From Acidiparvus fluvialis (lineage in GTDB: Bacteria > Acidobacteriota > Holophagae > Holophagales > Holophagaceae): a DNA stretch of 64,000 nucleotides. Below the pieces are notes generated by a model that saw only the letters and a program-made list of their open reading frames with translations, was not told the origin of the DNA and did no database searches. The stretch covers positions 1 through 64,000 of the forward strand of contig JBFSVS010000002.1 of assembly GCA_041263285.1 (NCBI GenBank), given 5' to 3'. Position numbers and translations under genes: made by a program. Below, one piece after another: positions 50,814 through 59,501 of this stretch (its first letter is position 1; the number at the start of each line of letters is the position of its first letter).

Positions 50814-53432
50814 TTGCGTCTCATTAGCATTGAATTACATGGGTTTAAGTCATTCCCGGATACCTACAAATTAATGTTCAAGCCAGGTATGACCGGAGTT
50901 GTCGGTCCCAATGGATGCGGCAAGTCTAATATCGGGGATGGGATATCGTGGGCCTTAGGTGAACAAAGACCTACCGTACTGAGAAGCAGTGAAATGTCTG
51001 AAGTGATTTTTGCGGGAACCATAAAGCGAAAGGCTATGGGGTTTGCTGAAGTGAAGGTTCTAATGGAGATGCCGGATCAAAGTAATCCATCGATCATGAA
51101 AGAAATATCCATTTCCCGAAGACTCTATCGGGATTCAAATAGTGAGTATCGAATCGATGGCAAAGAATCAAGATTAAGAGATATCCAAAATCTACTCATG
51201 GATACAGGAATGGGCACGAGAGCTTATTCATATATTCAACAGGGTCAAATAGATTTGATACTTAATAAAACTCCACAAGATCGAAGATCTTTAATTGAAG
51301 AAGCTGCGGGTATTACTCGCTATAAGGTCAGAAAAATTGAAGCAGAGCGACGGCTAGATGATACAAGAGCTAATCTCGTTAGACTCGATGACGTAATTCA
51401 TGAGTTGTCCAAGCAAATGGGAAGCCTAAAACGACAAGCTGCTCAGGCCAAAAAGGCCGCTGCAATTGATTCTGAAATCGAAAAATTTCAGAGAATTCTC
51501 CTGGCAGGACGCTGGCAAGATATTGAAAAGGCGAGAAGAGATATCCAAAAACAACGCGATGAAATAGAACGCCAAGTGGGCGACCTCACCGCTCAGGTCG
51601 CTGATAAGGTTTCTGCAGTTGAGGGGCTCAAAGCTGCTCTAGAGAGGCAACAGCACTCTCAAAATGAGCGCGGAAGAAGCATTATGGCTTTGGATCAGAG
51701 ACTCTCCCTGAATGAGCAAGAAAAGAAGTTCCAAATACAATTTCAAGAAGAAGCCAAAGTGCAACGGCAACGGCTCTCTGGTCGATTAGAAGAATTAGGC
51801 ATACGACAATTGTCCGAATCCAAAATGCTAGCTGAGCTTGAATCCCAACTAGTCGAGGCGAATAAATCTTTAGAAGATAAAGAGGCACTCTTGCGAATCT
51901 CGGACGAAGCCTTAACCCTTGCCTCGGGTATTACTCGAAAGTTAGAACTCGATTTAGAGGAGATACGGTCTCAAAAAACAAGCTCTCAAAATATTAAATT
52001 GACCCGCTATCAGGAGCGACTTGAGGCATCTAATACGTCTCTTCAATCTGTAGACGAAAACATTCGTAGGGCACTTGAGTCACGGGATATCCTGACAGCG
52101 AAAGATTATCTTGGTCAGGCTTCAGAATCTCTCCAAAGTGAAATTAAAACTAATAATCGCTTACTTGGAGAAAATTCCGACGCTGCCATTGAACAAGATA
52201 GTGCACGGGACTCAAAAATTGCCGAGCTTTCAATACAATTGGCTACAAAACAAACTCACGTAGAAGAACTTAGAAATTCCAACTTCAAAACAGCACGAGA
52301 TCGCGACGCTTCGTGGGCACGAAGAGACGCGATCCAAACGCAGTACAAAGCAAGCCAAAAAACACAATTTGAACTTGATGTAGAACGAAAACGGTTGATT
52401 AAAGATGAGGAAGACTTCAGGATAAAAAGCGAACAGGCTGTGGTTCGTGTTGCCGAGATAGAGGTTGAAGTTCAAAACTTATTAATTCAAAGAGAAGAGT
52501 TTCAAAAAGAACTCACGGATTATCAACCCATCCTAGAGACCGAAGCAGAACAACTCAAAGACCTCGAGAGGGGAACGCGTGAATTCCAAGAGGTGCTCGA
52601 TAATGCCCGAAATCTTAGGACTGATATCGTAGTCAAAGCAACAGAGATTAATGGTTTTCTTGACACCCTCTCAAGGGAAATTGAAATAGCTTTCAGGATG
52701 GATCCTCAGGCTTTTATTGCCACTATTTCCGAAGAAGAGCGCAATCTCTGGAAAGAAGGGGAACTTTTTTATCAAACACAAATTACAGAGCTACAAAGTA
52801 AAAGAATGGACATTGGAACCGTGAATGCATTAGCTGTTGAAGAACTAGAAACTTCAGAGTCTCGCCTGACCGACATGATCGCTCAGCGACAGGACGTGAC
52901 GGAAGCAATCAAAAATCTTGAGCTTACAATCGATGAGATTAACGAGACATCAAAAGCTAGATTTAAGGAGGCTTTCGATTTTATTAATGAAAAATTTAAA
53001 GAAGTATTTGTAGATCTCTTTGGGGGAGGTACAGCTAAATTAACCCTTGATGAAACAGAGGATATTCTTGACTGCGGAATCGAGATCATGGCACAACCCC
53101 CAGGTAAAACACCCAAAACTATCAACCTTCTTTCTGGAGGCGAAAAAGCCCTAGCTGCAATTTCTTTACTTTTTGCTATTTTTCACTTCAAACCATCACC
53201 CTTTTGTATTTTAGATGAAGTTGATGCGGCATTAGACCAAGTGAAGACCAAGAGTTTTGCTGAACTCGTAAAAAAAATGTCCAAACAAACCCAGTTCATA
53301 GTTATTACTCACCAGACATCAACAATGGTGGAATGCGATTCCCTCTACGGCGTTACTCACTATGAACCCGGATGCTCTCAGATCGTCAGCGTTGAGTTTG
53401 CAGAGGCAAAAAAAATAGTGGATGTCCAGTAG
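50814..53432 (+). CDS. smc: SMC-family chromosome ATPase lacking a recognisable hinge
   Basis: The 872-residue protein has SMC heads at both ends. The N-terminal lobe includes ISIELHGFKSFPD, Walker A GPNGCGKSN and SYIQQGQIDLILNKTPQDRR. The C-terminal lobe includes LFGGGTAKLTLDETED, signature LLSGGEKALAAISLLFAIF, Walker B FCILDEVDAALD and VITHQTSTM. About 570 residues of coiled coil lie between, with no hinge domain, so it is roughly 300 residues shorter than typical SMC. TTG 50814 (GGAG ~10 nt upstream) begins the conserved region; ATG 50751 would add 21 residues. Confidence 0.85.
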   Translation: MRLISIELHGFKSFPDTYKLMFKPGMTGVVGPNGCGKSNIGDGISWALGEQRPTVLRSSEMSEVIFAGTIKRKAMGFAEVKVLMEMPDQSNPSIMKEISISRRLYRDSNSEYRIDGKESRLRDIQNLLMDTGMGTRAYSYIQQGQIDLILNKTPQDRRSLIEEAAGITRYKVRKIEAERRLDDTRANLVRLDDVIHELSKQMGSLKRQAAQAKKAAAIDSEIEKFQRILLAGRWQDIEKARRDIQKQRDEIERQVGDLTAQVADKVSAVEGLKAALERQQHSQNERGRSIMALDQRLSLNEQEKKFQIQFQEEAKVQRQRLSGRLEELGIRQLSESKMLAELESQLVEANKSLEDKEALLRISDEALTLASGITRKLELDLEEIRSQKTSSQNIKLTRYQERLEASNTSLQSVDENIRRALESRDILTAKDYLGQASESLQSEIKTNNRLLGENSDAAIEQDSARDSKIAELSIQLATKQTHVEELRNSNFKTARDRDASWARRDAIQTQYKASQKTQFELDVERKRLIKDEEDFRIKSEQAVVRVAEIEVEVQNLLIQREEFQKELTDYQPILETEAEQLKDLERGTREFQEVLDNARNLRTDIVVKATEINGFLDTLSREIEIAFRMDPQAFIATISEEERNLWKEGELFYQTQITELQSKRMDIGTVNALAVEELETSESRLTDMIAQRQDVTEAIKNLELTIDEINETSKARFKEAFDFINEKFKEVFVDLFGGGTAKLTLDETEDILDCGIEIMAQPPGKTPKTINLLSGGEKALAAISLLFAIFHFKPSPFCILDEVDAALDQVKTKSFAELVKKMSKQTQFIVITHQTSTMVECDSLYGVTHYEPGCSQIVSVEFAEAKKIVDVQ

Positions 53433-53440
53433 GGACGGTC

Positions 53441-54037
53441 CTATTTTTTACTATCCTTTCGTAAAACCAACTTGATAGACTCTTCTAGAGATGGCGCTGG
53501 ATCAAGCGCTCTGATTTGGTTTATAGCCTGCCGAATTGCGTCGTCCCGGTAGCCTAGATTGATTAGGGCAGATTTAAGATCCTTTTCTAATGGACTTGAA
53601 AGAGAAGATTCCAAAATTCCATGGAGTCCCGATATGCCGCCAAGTTTCTCACTCAACTGGAAGCATATTTTTTCAGCAGTCTTTTTTCCTATACCTTTGA
53701 TTGATACTAGGTAATCAATATTTCTTGCTTGAATAGCCCGAATGAGTTCGCCATAACTCTGTGATCCAAGAATATCCAAAGCTAATTTTGTACCAATACC
53801 GTCAACTTGAATAAGTTTCATATACAATTCTTTTTCTTCCAAACTATAAAATCCAACAAGACTAATATCATTCTCTCTTACAACAAGTTCGGTATAAAGC
53901 AGTACAGAAGATCCTTCAGGCGGCAAGTGTGCGAAGGTAGATGAAGAAATCGAACAGACATAGCCTACTCCTGCGCATTCGATAATCGCTTGATGGGTTT
54001 GCTTGCTGAATAATGTACCTTTGACGAGACCTATCAT
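53441..54037 (-). CDS. ruvA: Holliday junction branch migration protein RuvA
   Basis: RuvA binds Holliday junctions and loads RuvB. The N-terminal OB fold includes IIECAGVGYVCSISSSTFA and LLYTELVVREND. Two helix-hairpin-helix motifs follow: LIQVDGIGTKLALDIL and LVSIKGIGKKTAEKICFQL. The C-terminal domain III (about 150-198) fits RuvB contact. Length 198 is typical. ruvB and ruvC are not adjacent. It ends 8 bp from the smc stop. Confidence 0.95.
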   Translation of the reverse strand: MIGLVKGTLFSKQTHQAIIECAGVGYVCSISSSTFAHLPPEGSSVLLYTELVVRENDISLVGFYSLEEKELYMKLIQVDGIGTKLALDILGSQSYGELIRAIQARNIDYLVSIKGIGKKTAEKICFQLSEKLGGISGLHGILESSLSSPLEKDLKSALINLGYRDDAIRQAINQIRALDPAPSLEESIKLVLRKDSKK

Positions 54038-54094
54038 TGTTTAAGGATATCGAGAGTAGCCAACGAATACATTCATAGTTAAACTAGATTCAAT

Positions 54095-54170
54095 GGGGCT
54101 GTAGCTCAGCTGGGAGAGCGCTGCGTTCGCAATGCAGAGGTCGACGGTTCGATCCCGTTCAGCTCCACCA
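54095..54170 (+). tRNA. tRNA-Ala (anticodon CGC)
   Basis: A 76-nt tRNA with encoded CCA. The acceptor stem is GGGGCTG/CAGCTCC and carries the G3-U70 pair that defines alanine identity. The anticodon arm is CTGCG, loop TTCGCAA, TGCAG, giving CGC for the GCG codon. The T-arm includes GGTTCGATCCC. It stands alone between ruvA (divergent) and the korB 3' end (convergent). Confidence 0.97.
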
Positions 54171-54209
54171 CTCCCTATAAGCTCGCCCAAAGTGATGATT
54201 TGAGGGCGA

Positions 54210-55256
54210 TTAAGTCAATGATTCCATGATCTCAGATAATACCTGCGGGCTTGGTTTTAGCGCCTGAAGATCGAGAGTCGCCAAGGGTTCGTCAACCAAA
54301 TTTAATACTTTGTTGAAATCAGGAGACCCAGGTCGGATATAAAGGAGCCCCGTAAGAAGTTCGTTCTTTGACAAGGACTCTTTGATAAGTTTCGTTGCGG
54401 CAACGGCATCTGTTGGATCATAATTCTCATGAATATTTCTGAAGGTCACTTTTGAACCATCTGGGAAAGAGACTGTTTTAGACTCACCTGCAGGTATCTC
54501 GACGTTCTCTAATTCATTGAAGGCCACGAAACCTAATTCATGGAGAGGCATCTCGTGATCCTTAATATTTTTATAGGATTTAGTGGAGCTGTCGTGGTTA
54601 TTAAATGTGACACAGGGCGAAACAATATCAATAATTGATGTCCCCTCATAAGCAAAAGCAGCTTTTAAAATTGCATTCATTTGTTTGGGATTACCACTAA
54701 AAGATCTTGCAACAAAGCCGCAGCCTAATTCGATGGCTAGCGTTACCGGATCAATAGGCTCTAAAGAATTAATACTCCCATATTTGAGAACAGAACCCTT
54801 GTCGGCAGTAGCTGAGAATTGGCCTTTGGTTAGCCCGTATACTCCGTTGTCTTCGATAATGTAAACGATGGGGACATTGCGGCGAATCATATGGCACAAT
54901 TGTCCCAAGCCAATGCTCATGGAATCTCCATCTCCGGAGACGCCTATATTGATTAGGTTCCTGTTTGCCATCGATGCTCCAGTGGCAACCGAGGGCATTC
55001 GACCGTGGACAGCATTGAAACCCCAAGCTTGATTAAAGAAATAAGCCGGTGTTTTAGAGGAGCAACCAATACCGGAGAGTTTAGCTACCCGAGTAGCATC
55101 GATGTTCATTTCCCATGCAGCATTAATTAATTGTGCTGTGATTGAATCGTGGCCACACCCAGCGCAAAGGGTAGACTTTGAGCCAACGTAATCTTGTTTA
55201 GTGAGCCCTAGCTTATTGCTAGGAGGAACAGAACTGGCCGTGGGAGCGTTTGACAT
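54210..55256 (-). CDS. korB: 2-oxoacid:ferredoxin oxidoreductase beta subunit
   Basis: The 348-residue subunit binds thiamine diphosphate and an Fe-S cluster. Motifs include STLCAGCGHDSITAQLI (cluster cysteines and TPP), SGIGCSSKTPAYF, the TPP-Mg motif ISGDGD-type GVSGDGDSMSIGLGQLC and IIEDNGVYGLTKGQFSAT. The layout fits 2-oxoglutarate:ferredoxin oxidoreductase (KorB). The ATG at 55256 follows AGGA at 6 nt. It lies 8 bp after korA. The enzyme converts oxoacid and CoA to acyl-CoA with reduced ferredoxin. Confidence 0.9.
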   Translation of the reverse strand: MSNAPTASSVPPSNKLGLTKQDYVGSKSTLCAGCGHDSITAQLINAAWEMNIDATRVAKLSGIGCSSKTPAYFFNQAWGFNAVHGRMPSVATGASMANRNLINIGVSGDGDSMSIGLGQLCHMIRRNVPIVYIIEDNGVYGLTKGQFSATADKGSVLKYGSINSLEPIDPVTLAIELGCGFVARSFSGNPKQMNAILKAAFAYEGTSIIDIVSPCVTFNNHDSSTKSYKNIKDHEMPLHELGFVAFNELENVEIPAGESKTVSFPDGSKVTFRNIHENYDPTDAVAATKLIKESLSKNELLTGLLYIRPGSPDFNKVLNLVDEPLATLDLQALKPSPQVLSEIMESLT

Positions 55257-55264
55257 GATCAATC

Positions 55265-57067
55265 CTATGATTTAGAAACAATTTCATTGACTATTGATTG
55301 TGCATCTAGAGCTAGTCCGTTGTAGTGAAGAATGGAAATGAATTTAGCAGCATCAGCAGGATAAGCTTCCTTGAAGAGCCCAGCCATTTGACCATCTCGA
55401 TTTTGCTCTACGACATAGATCATTTTTTTAGATTTGATAAACTCGTCTACTTCGCTGGTGAATGGGAGGGCGCGAAGCCTCATGTAATCGACTTTGCGGC
55501 CCATGCGACCTAATTCGTCTTGAGCTTCGATGACCGCAGGATCGCTTGAGCCAAAAGCGATGATGCCCGAGTCGCTACCATTACCCCTTAAAATGGGTTT
55601 AGGCACAAAACTTTTGGCAGAGTAATATTTGCGTTTCAATCGGTCTACAAGGGCAACGTAGTCCTCAGGCTTTTCTGAATATAGTGCTCGATCATTGTGT
55701 CCGCTCCCTCTTGTAAAATAGGCCCCCTTTCCTCCCGGGGTACCGGGTAGAGATCGATAGGGAATTCCATCATTATCCACATCACGATAGCGAGCAAATT
55801 CTTTGATTTCGCTGAGTTGCTGTTGATTTAACACTTTTCCACGATCGTAAGGTTTGTCTGGATAAGAGAAGGGGTCAGACATCCAATTTTGCATTCCGAG
55901 ATCCAGATCCGAAACAACAAATATTGGTGTCTGGAAGCGCTCAGCTAAATCAAATGATTGGTATGCAAATTCGAAACACTCCTGCATGTTTCCTGGATAA
56001 AGATTGATGTGAAGGGTATCGCCATGGCTACACTTCGCACAGATATCAATATCTCCCTGCATGGTCCTGGTGGGAAGACCAGTCGAAGGACCAGTTCTTG
56101 CAACATTAAAGAAAACTCCTGGTATCTCACTGAAGTATCCTAATCCAATAAATTCGCTCATAAGCGAGATACCTGGACCAGACGTCGTAGTCATACTTCT
56201 AGCCCCAGCCCAGCCCGCGCCGAGAACAGCTCCCGCAGAGGCTAACTCATCTTCCATCTGAACTACAGCGTAGGTAGATTTTCCATCAGGGGTTTTACGG
56301 TACTCCTCTAGGTAATCAATGAGGCTCTCTGACAAACTACTAGCAGGTGTGATGGGATACCAAGCAAGGACAGTCACCCCAGCAAACATGCAGCCAATAG
56401 CTGAAGCCTCGTTACCGTCAACGATTATCTTGCCGAGAGTCTTATTATCCCTAACGACCTTGAGGGGACTTGGATTTTTAATATTTTCTTTAGCCCAGAG
56501 GAAACCTGCTTCGATGGCGGCAACATTGATTTCAATAGCCTTTGCTTTACCCTTAAGTTGCTTTGCTATGGCCTTCTTTGCCTCTTCGGGCTCAATATTT
56601 AACAAAAAACATGTAACTCCAACATAAATCATATTTTTAACTAATTTATGAAGTTTTGGCTCTGGGCAGCAAGCGGTAACAATTTTTTGAAAAGGGACAG
56701 GGCAATAAACGAGATCATTTCTTAATCCCTCAAGCTTTAACGGCTCGTCATAAATAACCAAACAACCCCCGTCAGCCTTCTGTACGTCTTCCTTAGCTGT
56801 TTCAGGGTTCATGAGTATCAACATTTCGTTGGTTGCCCTGCGTGCGGTATAGCCCTGAGCACTTGCACGGATGGTAAACCACGTAGGCAGACCAGCGATA
56901 TTCGAGGGAAATAAATTCTTTCCACTGACGGGAACGCCCATTTGAAAAATTGAACGCATTAAAACATTATTGGCTGTTTGAGATCCAGATCCGTTAACCG
57001 TGGCAATTTGGATGGAAAAATCATTAACCCTTACATCTAGGGATGGTGATAAGGCGTCTGATGACAT
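55265..57067 (-). CDS. korA: 2-oxoacid:acceptor oxidoreductase alpha subunit with fused gamma domain
   Basis: The 600-residue subunit has an N-terminal gamma domain (about 15-190: IATVNGSGSQTANNVLMRS, TRRATNEMLILMNPETA-like region) fused to the alpha domain, which begins VDGNEASAIGCMFAGVTVLA. WYPITPASSLSESL, VVQMEDELASAGAVLGAGWA and TTTSGPGISLMSEFIGLG are KorA signatures. AGGAG lies 4 nt before the ATG. A separate delta ferredoxin subunit is not present. The pair korA-korB probably feeds or drains the TCA cycle; direction is unknown. Confidence 0.9.
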   Translation of the reverse strand: MSSDALSPSLDVRVNDFSIQIATVNGSGSQTANNVLMRSIFQMGVPVSGKNLFPSNIAGLPTWFTIRASAQGYTARRATNEMLILMNPETAKEDVQKADGGCLVIYDEPLKLEGLRNDLVYCPVPFQKIVTACCPEPKLHKLVKNMIYVGVTCFLLNIEPEEAKKAIAKQLKGKAKAIEINVAAIEAGFLWAKENIKNPSPLKVVRDNKTLGKIIVDGNEASAIGCMFAGVTVLAWYPITPASSLSESLIDYLEEYRKTPDGKSTYAVVQMEDELASAGAVLGAGWAGARSMTTTSGPGISLMSEFIGLGYFSEIPGVFFNVARTGPSTGLPTRTMQGDIDICAKCSHGDTLHINLYPGNMQECFEFAYQSFDLAERFQTPIFVVSDLDLGMQNWMSDPFSYPDKPYDRGKVLNQQQLSEIKEFARYRDVDNDGIPYRSLPGTPGGKGAYFTRGSGHNDRALYSEKPEDYVALVDRLKRKYYSAKSFVPKPILRGNGSDSGIIAFGSSDPAVIEAQDELGRMGRKVDYMRLRALPFTSEVDEFIKSKKMIYVVEQNRDGQMAGLFKEAYPADAAKFISILHYNGLALDAQSIVNEIVSKS

Positions 57068-57117
57068 AATGCTCCTGAATACCTCCGCATCTTAATTGGA
57101 GTTGACACGGAAATTAA

Positions 57118-57146
57118 ATTATCACACAAGGCATTAGAAAGCCCAA
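57118..57146 (-). promoter_or_regulatory. Predicted sigma-70 promoter of korAB
   Basis: Minus strand TTGGGC (57146-57141) and GATAAT (57123-57118) are separated by 17 bp, close to the sigma-70 consensus. Transcription would begin near 57111, leaving a leader of about 44 nt with AGGAG before the korA ATG. Confidence 0.5.
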
Positions 57147-57214
57147 TAAATAGAGGGATTCTCGACATTTTTGATTCTTAATTTTTAGGGCCAAAAAAAA
57201 CGAAAAAAAAGGGA

Positions 57215-57243
57215 TTGACCCTTCTGTTTTTTTCCCCTAGTCT
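57215..57243 (+). promoter_or_regulatory. Predicted lexA promoter giving a leaderless mRNA
   Basis: TTGACC (57215-57220), 17 bp, TAGTCT (57238-57243) form a good sigma-70 promoter. The expected start point, six to eight bases after the -10 box, coincides with the lexA ATG at 57251, and no ribosome site is present. The message therefore looks leaderless. No palindromic SOS box could be picked out by eye. Confidence 0.5.
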
Positions 57244-57250
57244 TGAATTT

Positions 57251-57889
57251 ATGAAATCATCCGATCTTACCAAGCGGCAGTCAGCAGTCCTGACATTCAT
57301 AAGGGATTTTGTAAGAAAAGAGCGTAGGAGCCCCACTCTGACTGAAATAGCGAAGGGGGTTAGAACCCATGCTGTATCTACGGTTCATAAACATGTCCAA
57401 CATTTAATTGAAAAAGGCTTTTTGTCTAGAAGCCAAGGGAAGGGCAACAATATTGTAGTCATTGCCCCTGATTCCAGCTCACATTTTCAAGATATGACTC
57501 CAAGTTCTTCTAGATTCATTCCCTTTTATGGTGACATCGCGGCTGGTTCGCCGTTGACCCCCGATAGTCGAAGTATCCCCCTCGAAGTACCGAATACCAT
57601 CCATAGGAATAGAGAAGACTTGTTTATCCTTCGGGTCAAGGGCGATTCAATGACTCAAGATGCCGTTTTAGATGGCGATTTTGTTATCCTGCAAAAAAAA
57701 TCTGAGTACAGAAATGGAGACAGAGTTGTCGCTCTGATCGATGGCGATGAAGCAACCCTCAAGGAATTCCAAAAGGATGCTGAAGGCATTTTATTGATTC
57801 CCCATAACCCCAGCTTAAAGCCTATGCGCTATCAAGAGGACCGTGTAGAGATTCAGGGTAAACTTGTAGGAGTGATGAGAAGTTTTTAG
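57251..57889 (+). CDS. lexA: LexA SOS repressor
   Basis: The 212-residue repressor-protease has an N-terminal winged helix (KRQSAVLTFIRDFV, SPTLTEIAKGVRTHAVSTV) and a C-terminal S24 domain. The self-cleavage bond is Ala98-Gly99 in YGDIAAGSP. The catalytic dyad is Ser133 (KGDSMTQDAVLDGDFV) and Lys171 (EATLKEFQ). The ATG at 57251 was chosen; an in-frame upstream TTG is part of the -35 box. It is divergent from korA by 183 bp. Confidence 0.94.
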   Translation: MKSSDLTKRQSAVLTFIRDFVRKERRSPTLTEIAKGVRTHAVSTVHKHVQHLIEKGFLSRSQGKGNNIVVIAPDSSSHFQDMTPSSSRFIPFYGDIAAGSPLTPDSRSIPLEVPNTIHRNREDLFILRVKGDSMTQDAVLDGDFVILQKKSEYRNGDRVVALIDGDEATLKEFQKDAEGILLIPHNPSLKPMRYQEDRVEIQGKLVGVMRSF

Positions 57890-57926
57890 TACCAATAAGT
57901 TACCAAAACTAAACCCTGGAGCATTA

Positions 57927-58460
57927 GTGAGATACTTAATAATAGGTGTGGTAGTCATGTCATTTAACTTATCAAGTCTTTTTGGCGGCACAACCCCTGA
58001 TGGATCAGAGTTAAAAGAAGGCCAGTTGGCCCCTGTTTTTGCTGCTCTGGACCAAAATAGCCGATCAATCAATCTTTCGGAGTTTAAAAATAAATCAAAT
58101 GTAGTTTTATATTTTTACCCCAAAGACGACACTCCAGGTTGCACTGCCCAAGCCTGCAATCTTCGAGATAACATCAATACGATCAAGGCAATGAACGCTG
58201 TGATTCTAGGCGTGAGTGCTGATGACGTTAAGTCGCATCAAGAATTCGCCGAGAAATATCAATTACCTTTTAGTCTCCTCGCCGATCCAAAAAAGGAAAT
58301 AATCCAAAAATATGGCGTATCTATGCCCCTTGTGGGTATCGCGAAACGATGGACCTTTATCATTGGTAAAGATGGGTCTATTAAAAAAATTATAAAAGAT
58401 GTGAAATCATCCACACATGATACGCAAGTCCTAGAGGCCCTAAGGCTCCTTAACCCCTAA
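57927..58460 (+). CDS. bcp: Peroxiredoxin, Bcp/PrxQ family
   Basis: The 177-residue thiol peroxidase has FYPKDDTPGCTAQACNLRD with the peroxidatic Cys and a second Cys five residues later, the PrxQ pattern. QLPFSLLADPKKEIIQKYGV also fits. The first ~20 residues are hydrophobic, which suggests membrane association or export, unlike cytosolic Bcp. The start is GTG at 57927 after GGAG at 5 nt. It follows lexA by 37 bp and precedes the LolA-like gene by 13 bp. Confidence 0.9.
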   Translation: MRYLIIGVVVMSFNLSSLFGGTTPDGSELKEGQLAPVFAALDQNSRSINLSEFKNKSNVVLYFYPKDDTPGCTAQACNLRDNINTIKAMNAVILGVSADDVKSHQEFAEKYQLPFSLLADPKKEIIQKYGVSMPLVGIAKRWTFIIGKDGSIKKIIKDVKSSTHDTQVLEALRLLNP

Positions 58461-58473
58461 TCAGCGAGTCTTT

Positions 58474-59055
58474 ATGCGCACTAGCGTATTGCTCGTAATC
58501 ATAAGCGGTCTAGTAATTCAGACAACTGAACAGACTTTTGAGAAAAAACTTAAAGCAAGCCTTATAAATATGGAGTATCTTTTCTCTCAATCTAGTTCTA
58601 GCCCCATTTTTGGGGAAGCAAAAGAGAAAGGCCAAATCTTTGTTGGAGAGAAAGGCCAATTTCGTATGGACTATGATTCAGGGGTGTCCATCGTCTCTGA
58701 CGGTCGAACGATAGTCCAATATGATCCCTCAACCAACACTGCTACTCGTTCATTAATCTCTGCCGAGGTTAGAACTCATAGTCTTTGGGATATTATCTGC
58801 AATCAAGAATCGAACGCAACCACACAGGTCACCAAGATAAATTCCAATGCTTATGCCATCAGGGGCCTGGGTATTACATCAAATAATATGCCAATTGAAT
58901 TCAGATTTAACGATTCTTACCTTGAATCGATTCAGTGGGTTGATAAATCCGGAGGAACGCAGATTCTTTCTTTAGGTAAGCCCAAGGCTCTCCGCTTCGA
59001 AAATCGTAAAAGACTTATCTTGACTCTCCCCAATAAAACTCGTTGGGTAAAATAG
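58474..59055 (+). CDS. LolA-like outer membrane lipoprotein carrier
   Basis: The 193-residue secreted protein has a signal peptide (about 1-19) and the LolA fold: QIFVGEKGQFRMDYDSGV, VSDGRTIVQYDPSTNTATR and a hydrophobic beta-sheet C-terminal half. LolA shuttles lipoproteins across the periplasm. Divergent members are common, and identity with true LolA is inferred from fold-like patterns. It abuts the convergent B12-binding gene with no gap. Confidence 0.75.
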   Translation: MRTSVLLVIISGLVIQTTEQTFEKKLKASLINMEYLFSQSSSSPIFGEAKEKGQIFVGEKGQFRMDYDSGVSIVSDGRTIVQYDPSTNTATRSLISAEVRTHSLWDIICNQESNATTQVTKINSNAYAIRGLGITSNNMPIEFRFNDSYLESIQWVDKSGGTQILSLGKPKALRFENRKRLILTLPNKTRWVK

Positions 59056-59457
59056 TCACCTTCCGACTTCTTTTTTTATGAACGAAACAACATCGTTAGT
59101 GTTGGTTCCTGGTTGAAATACCTCCCGAACACCTAGGTCTTTTAAAAATGGAAGATCGGCATCGGGAATAATACCCCCTAGAAAAACAATAATGTCTGAG
59201 GCTCCAGCCTTCTTAAGATTTTCCATGATAGCCGGCACTAATTGATTATGAGCTCCGCTCAGTATAGATAAACCCAAAACTCTCGCATCCTCTTGGACCA
59301 CGGCAGCAACAATTTGAGAGGGAGATTGCCTCAGTCCGGTGTAAATGACCTCCATCCCTGCGTCTCTGAGTGCACGAGCAATAACTTTTGCACCTCGGTC
59401 ATGACCATCGAGGCCAGGCTTTGCGATCACTACTCGAATTGGGACCATGAAACTCAT
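59056..59457 (-). CDS. Cobalamin-binding subunit of a methylmalonyl-CoA mutase-type enzyme
   Basis: The 133-residue protein is a stand-alone B12-binding domain. KPGLDGHDRGAKVIARALRD contains the DxHxxG motif whose His ligates cobalt, followed by VLGLSILSGAHNQLVPAIM and VFLGGIIPDADLPFLKDLGV. In some bacteria the mutase C-terminal domain is a separate chain like this (McmB). The large mutase subunit is not in the window. The ATG at 59457 has AGG 5 nt upstream. Confidence 0.9.
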   Translation of the reverse strand: MSFMVPIRVVIAKPGLDGHDRGAKVIARALRDAGMEVIYTGLRQSPSQIVAAVVQEDARVLGLSILSGAHNQLVPAIMENLKKAGASDIIVFLGGIIPDADLPFLKDLGVREVFQPGTNTNDVVSFIKKEVGR

Positions 59458-59501
59458 TGTTACCTAACCATGTCGTGTAGGTAAACAATTGATGCAGATC
59501 C

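Noticed and set aside
54183..54209. TCGCCC/GGGCGA hairpin between tRNA-Ala and korB
   Set aside because: Stem is present but neither strand has a following T-run, so I do not call it an intrinsic terminator; it may still mark a transcript end.
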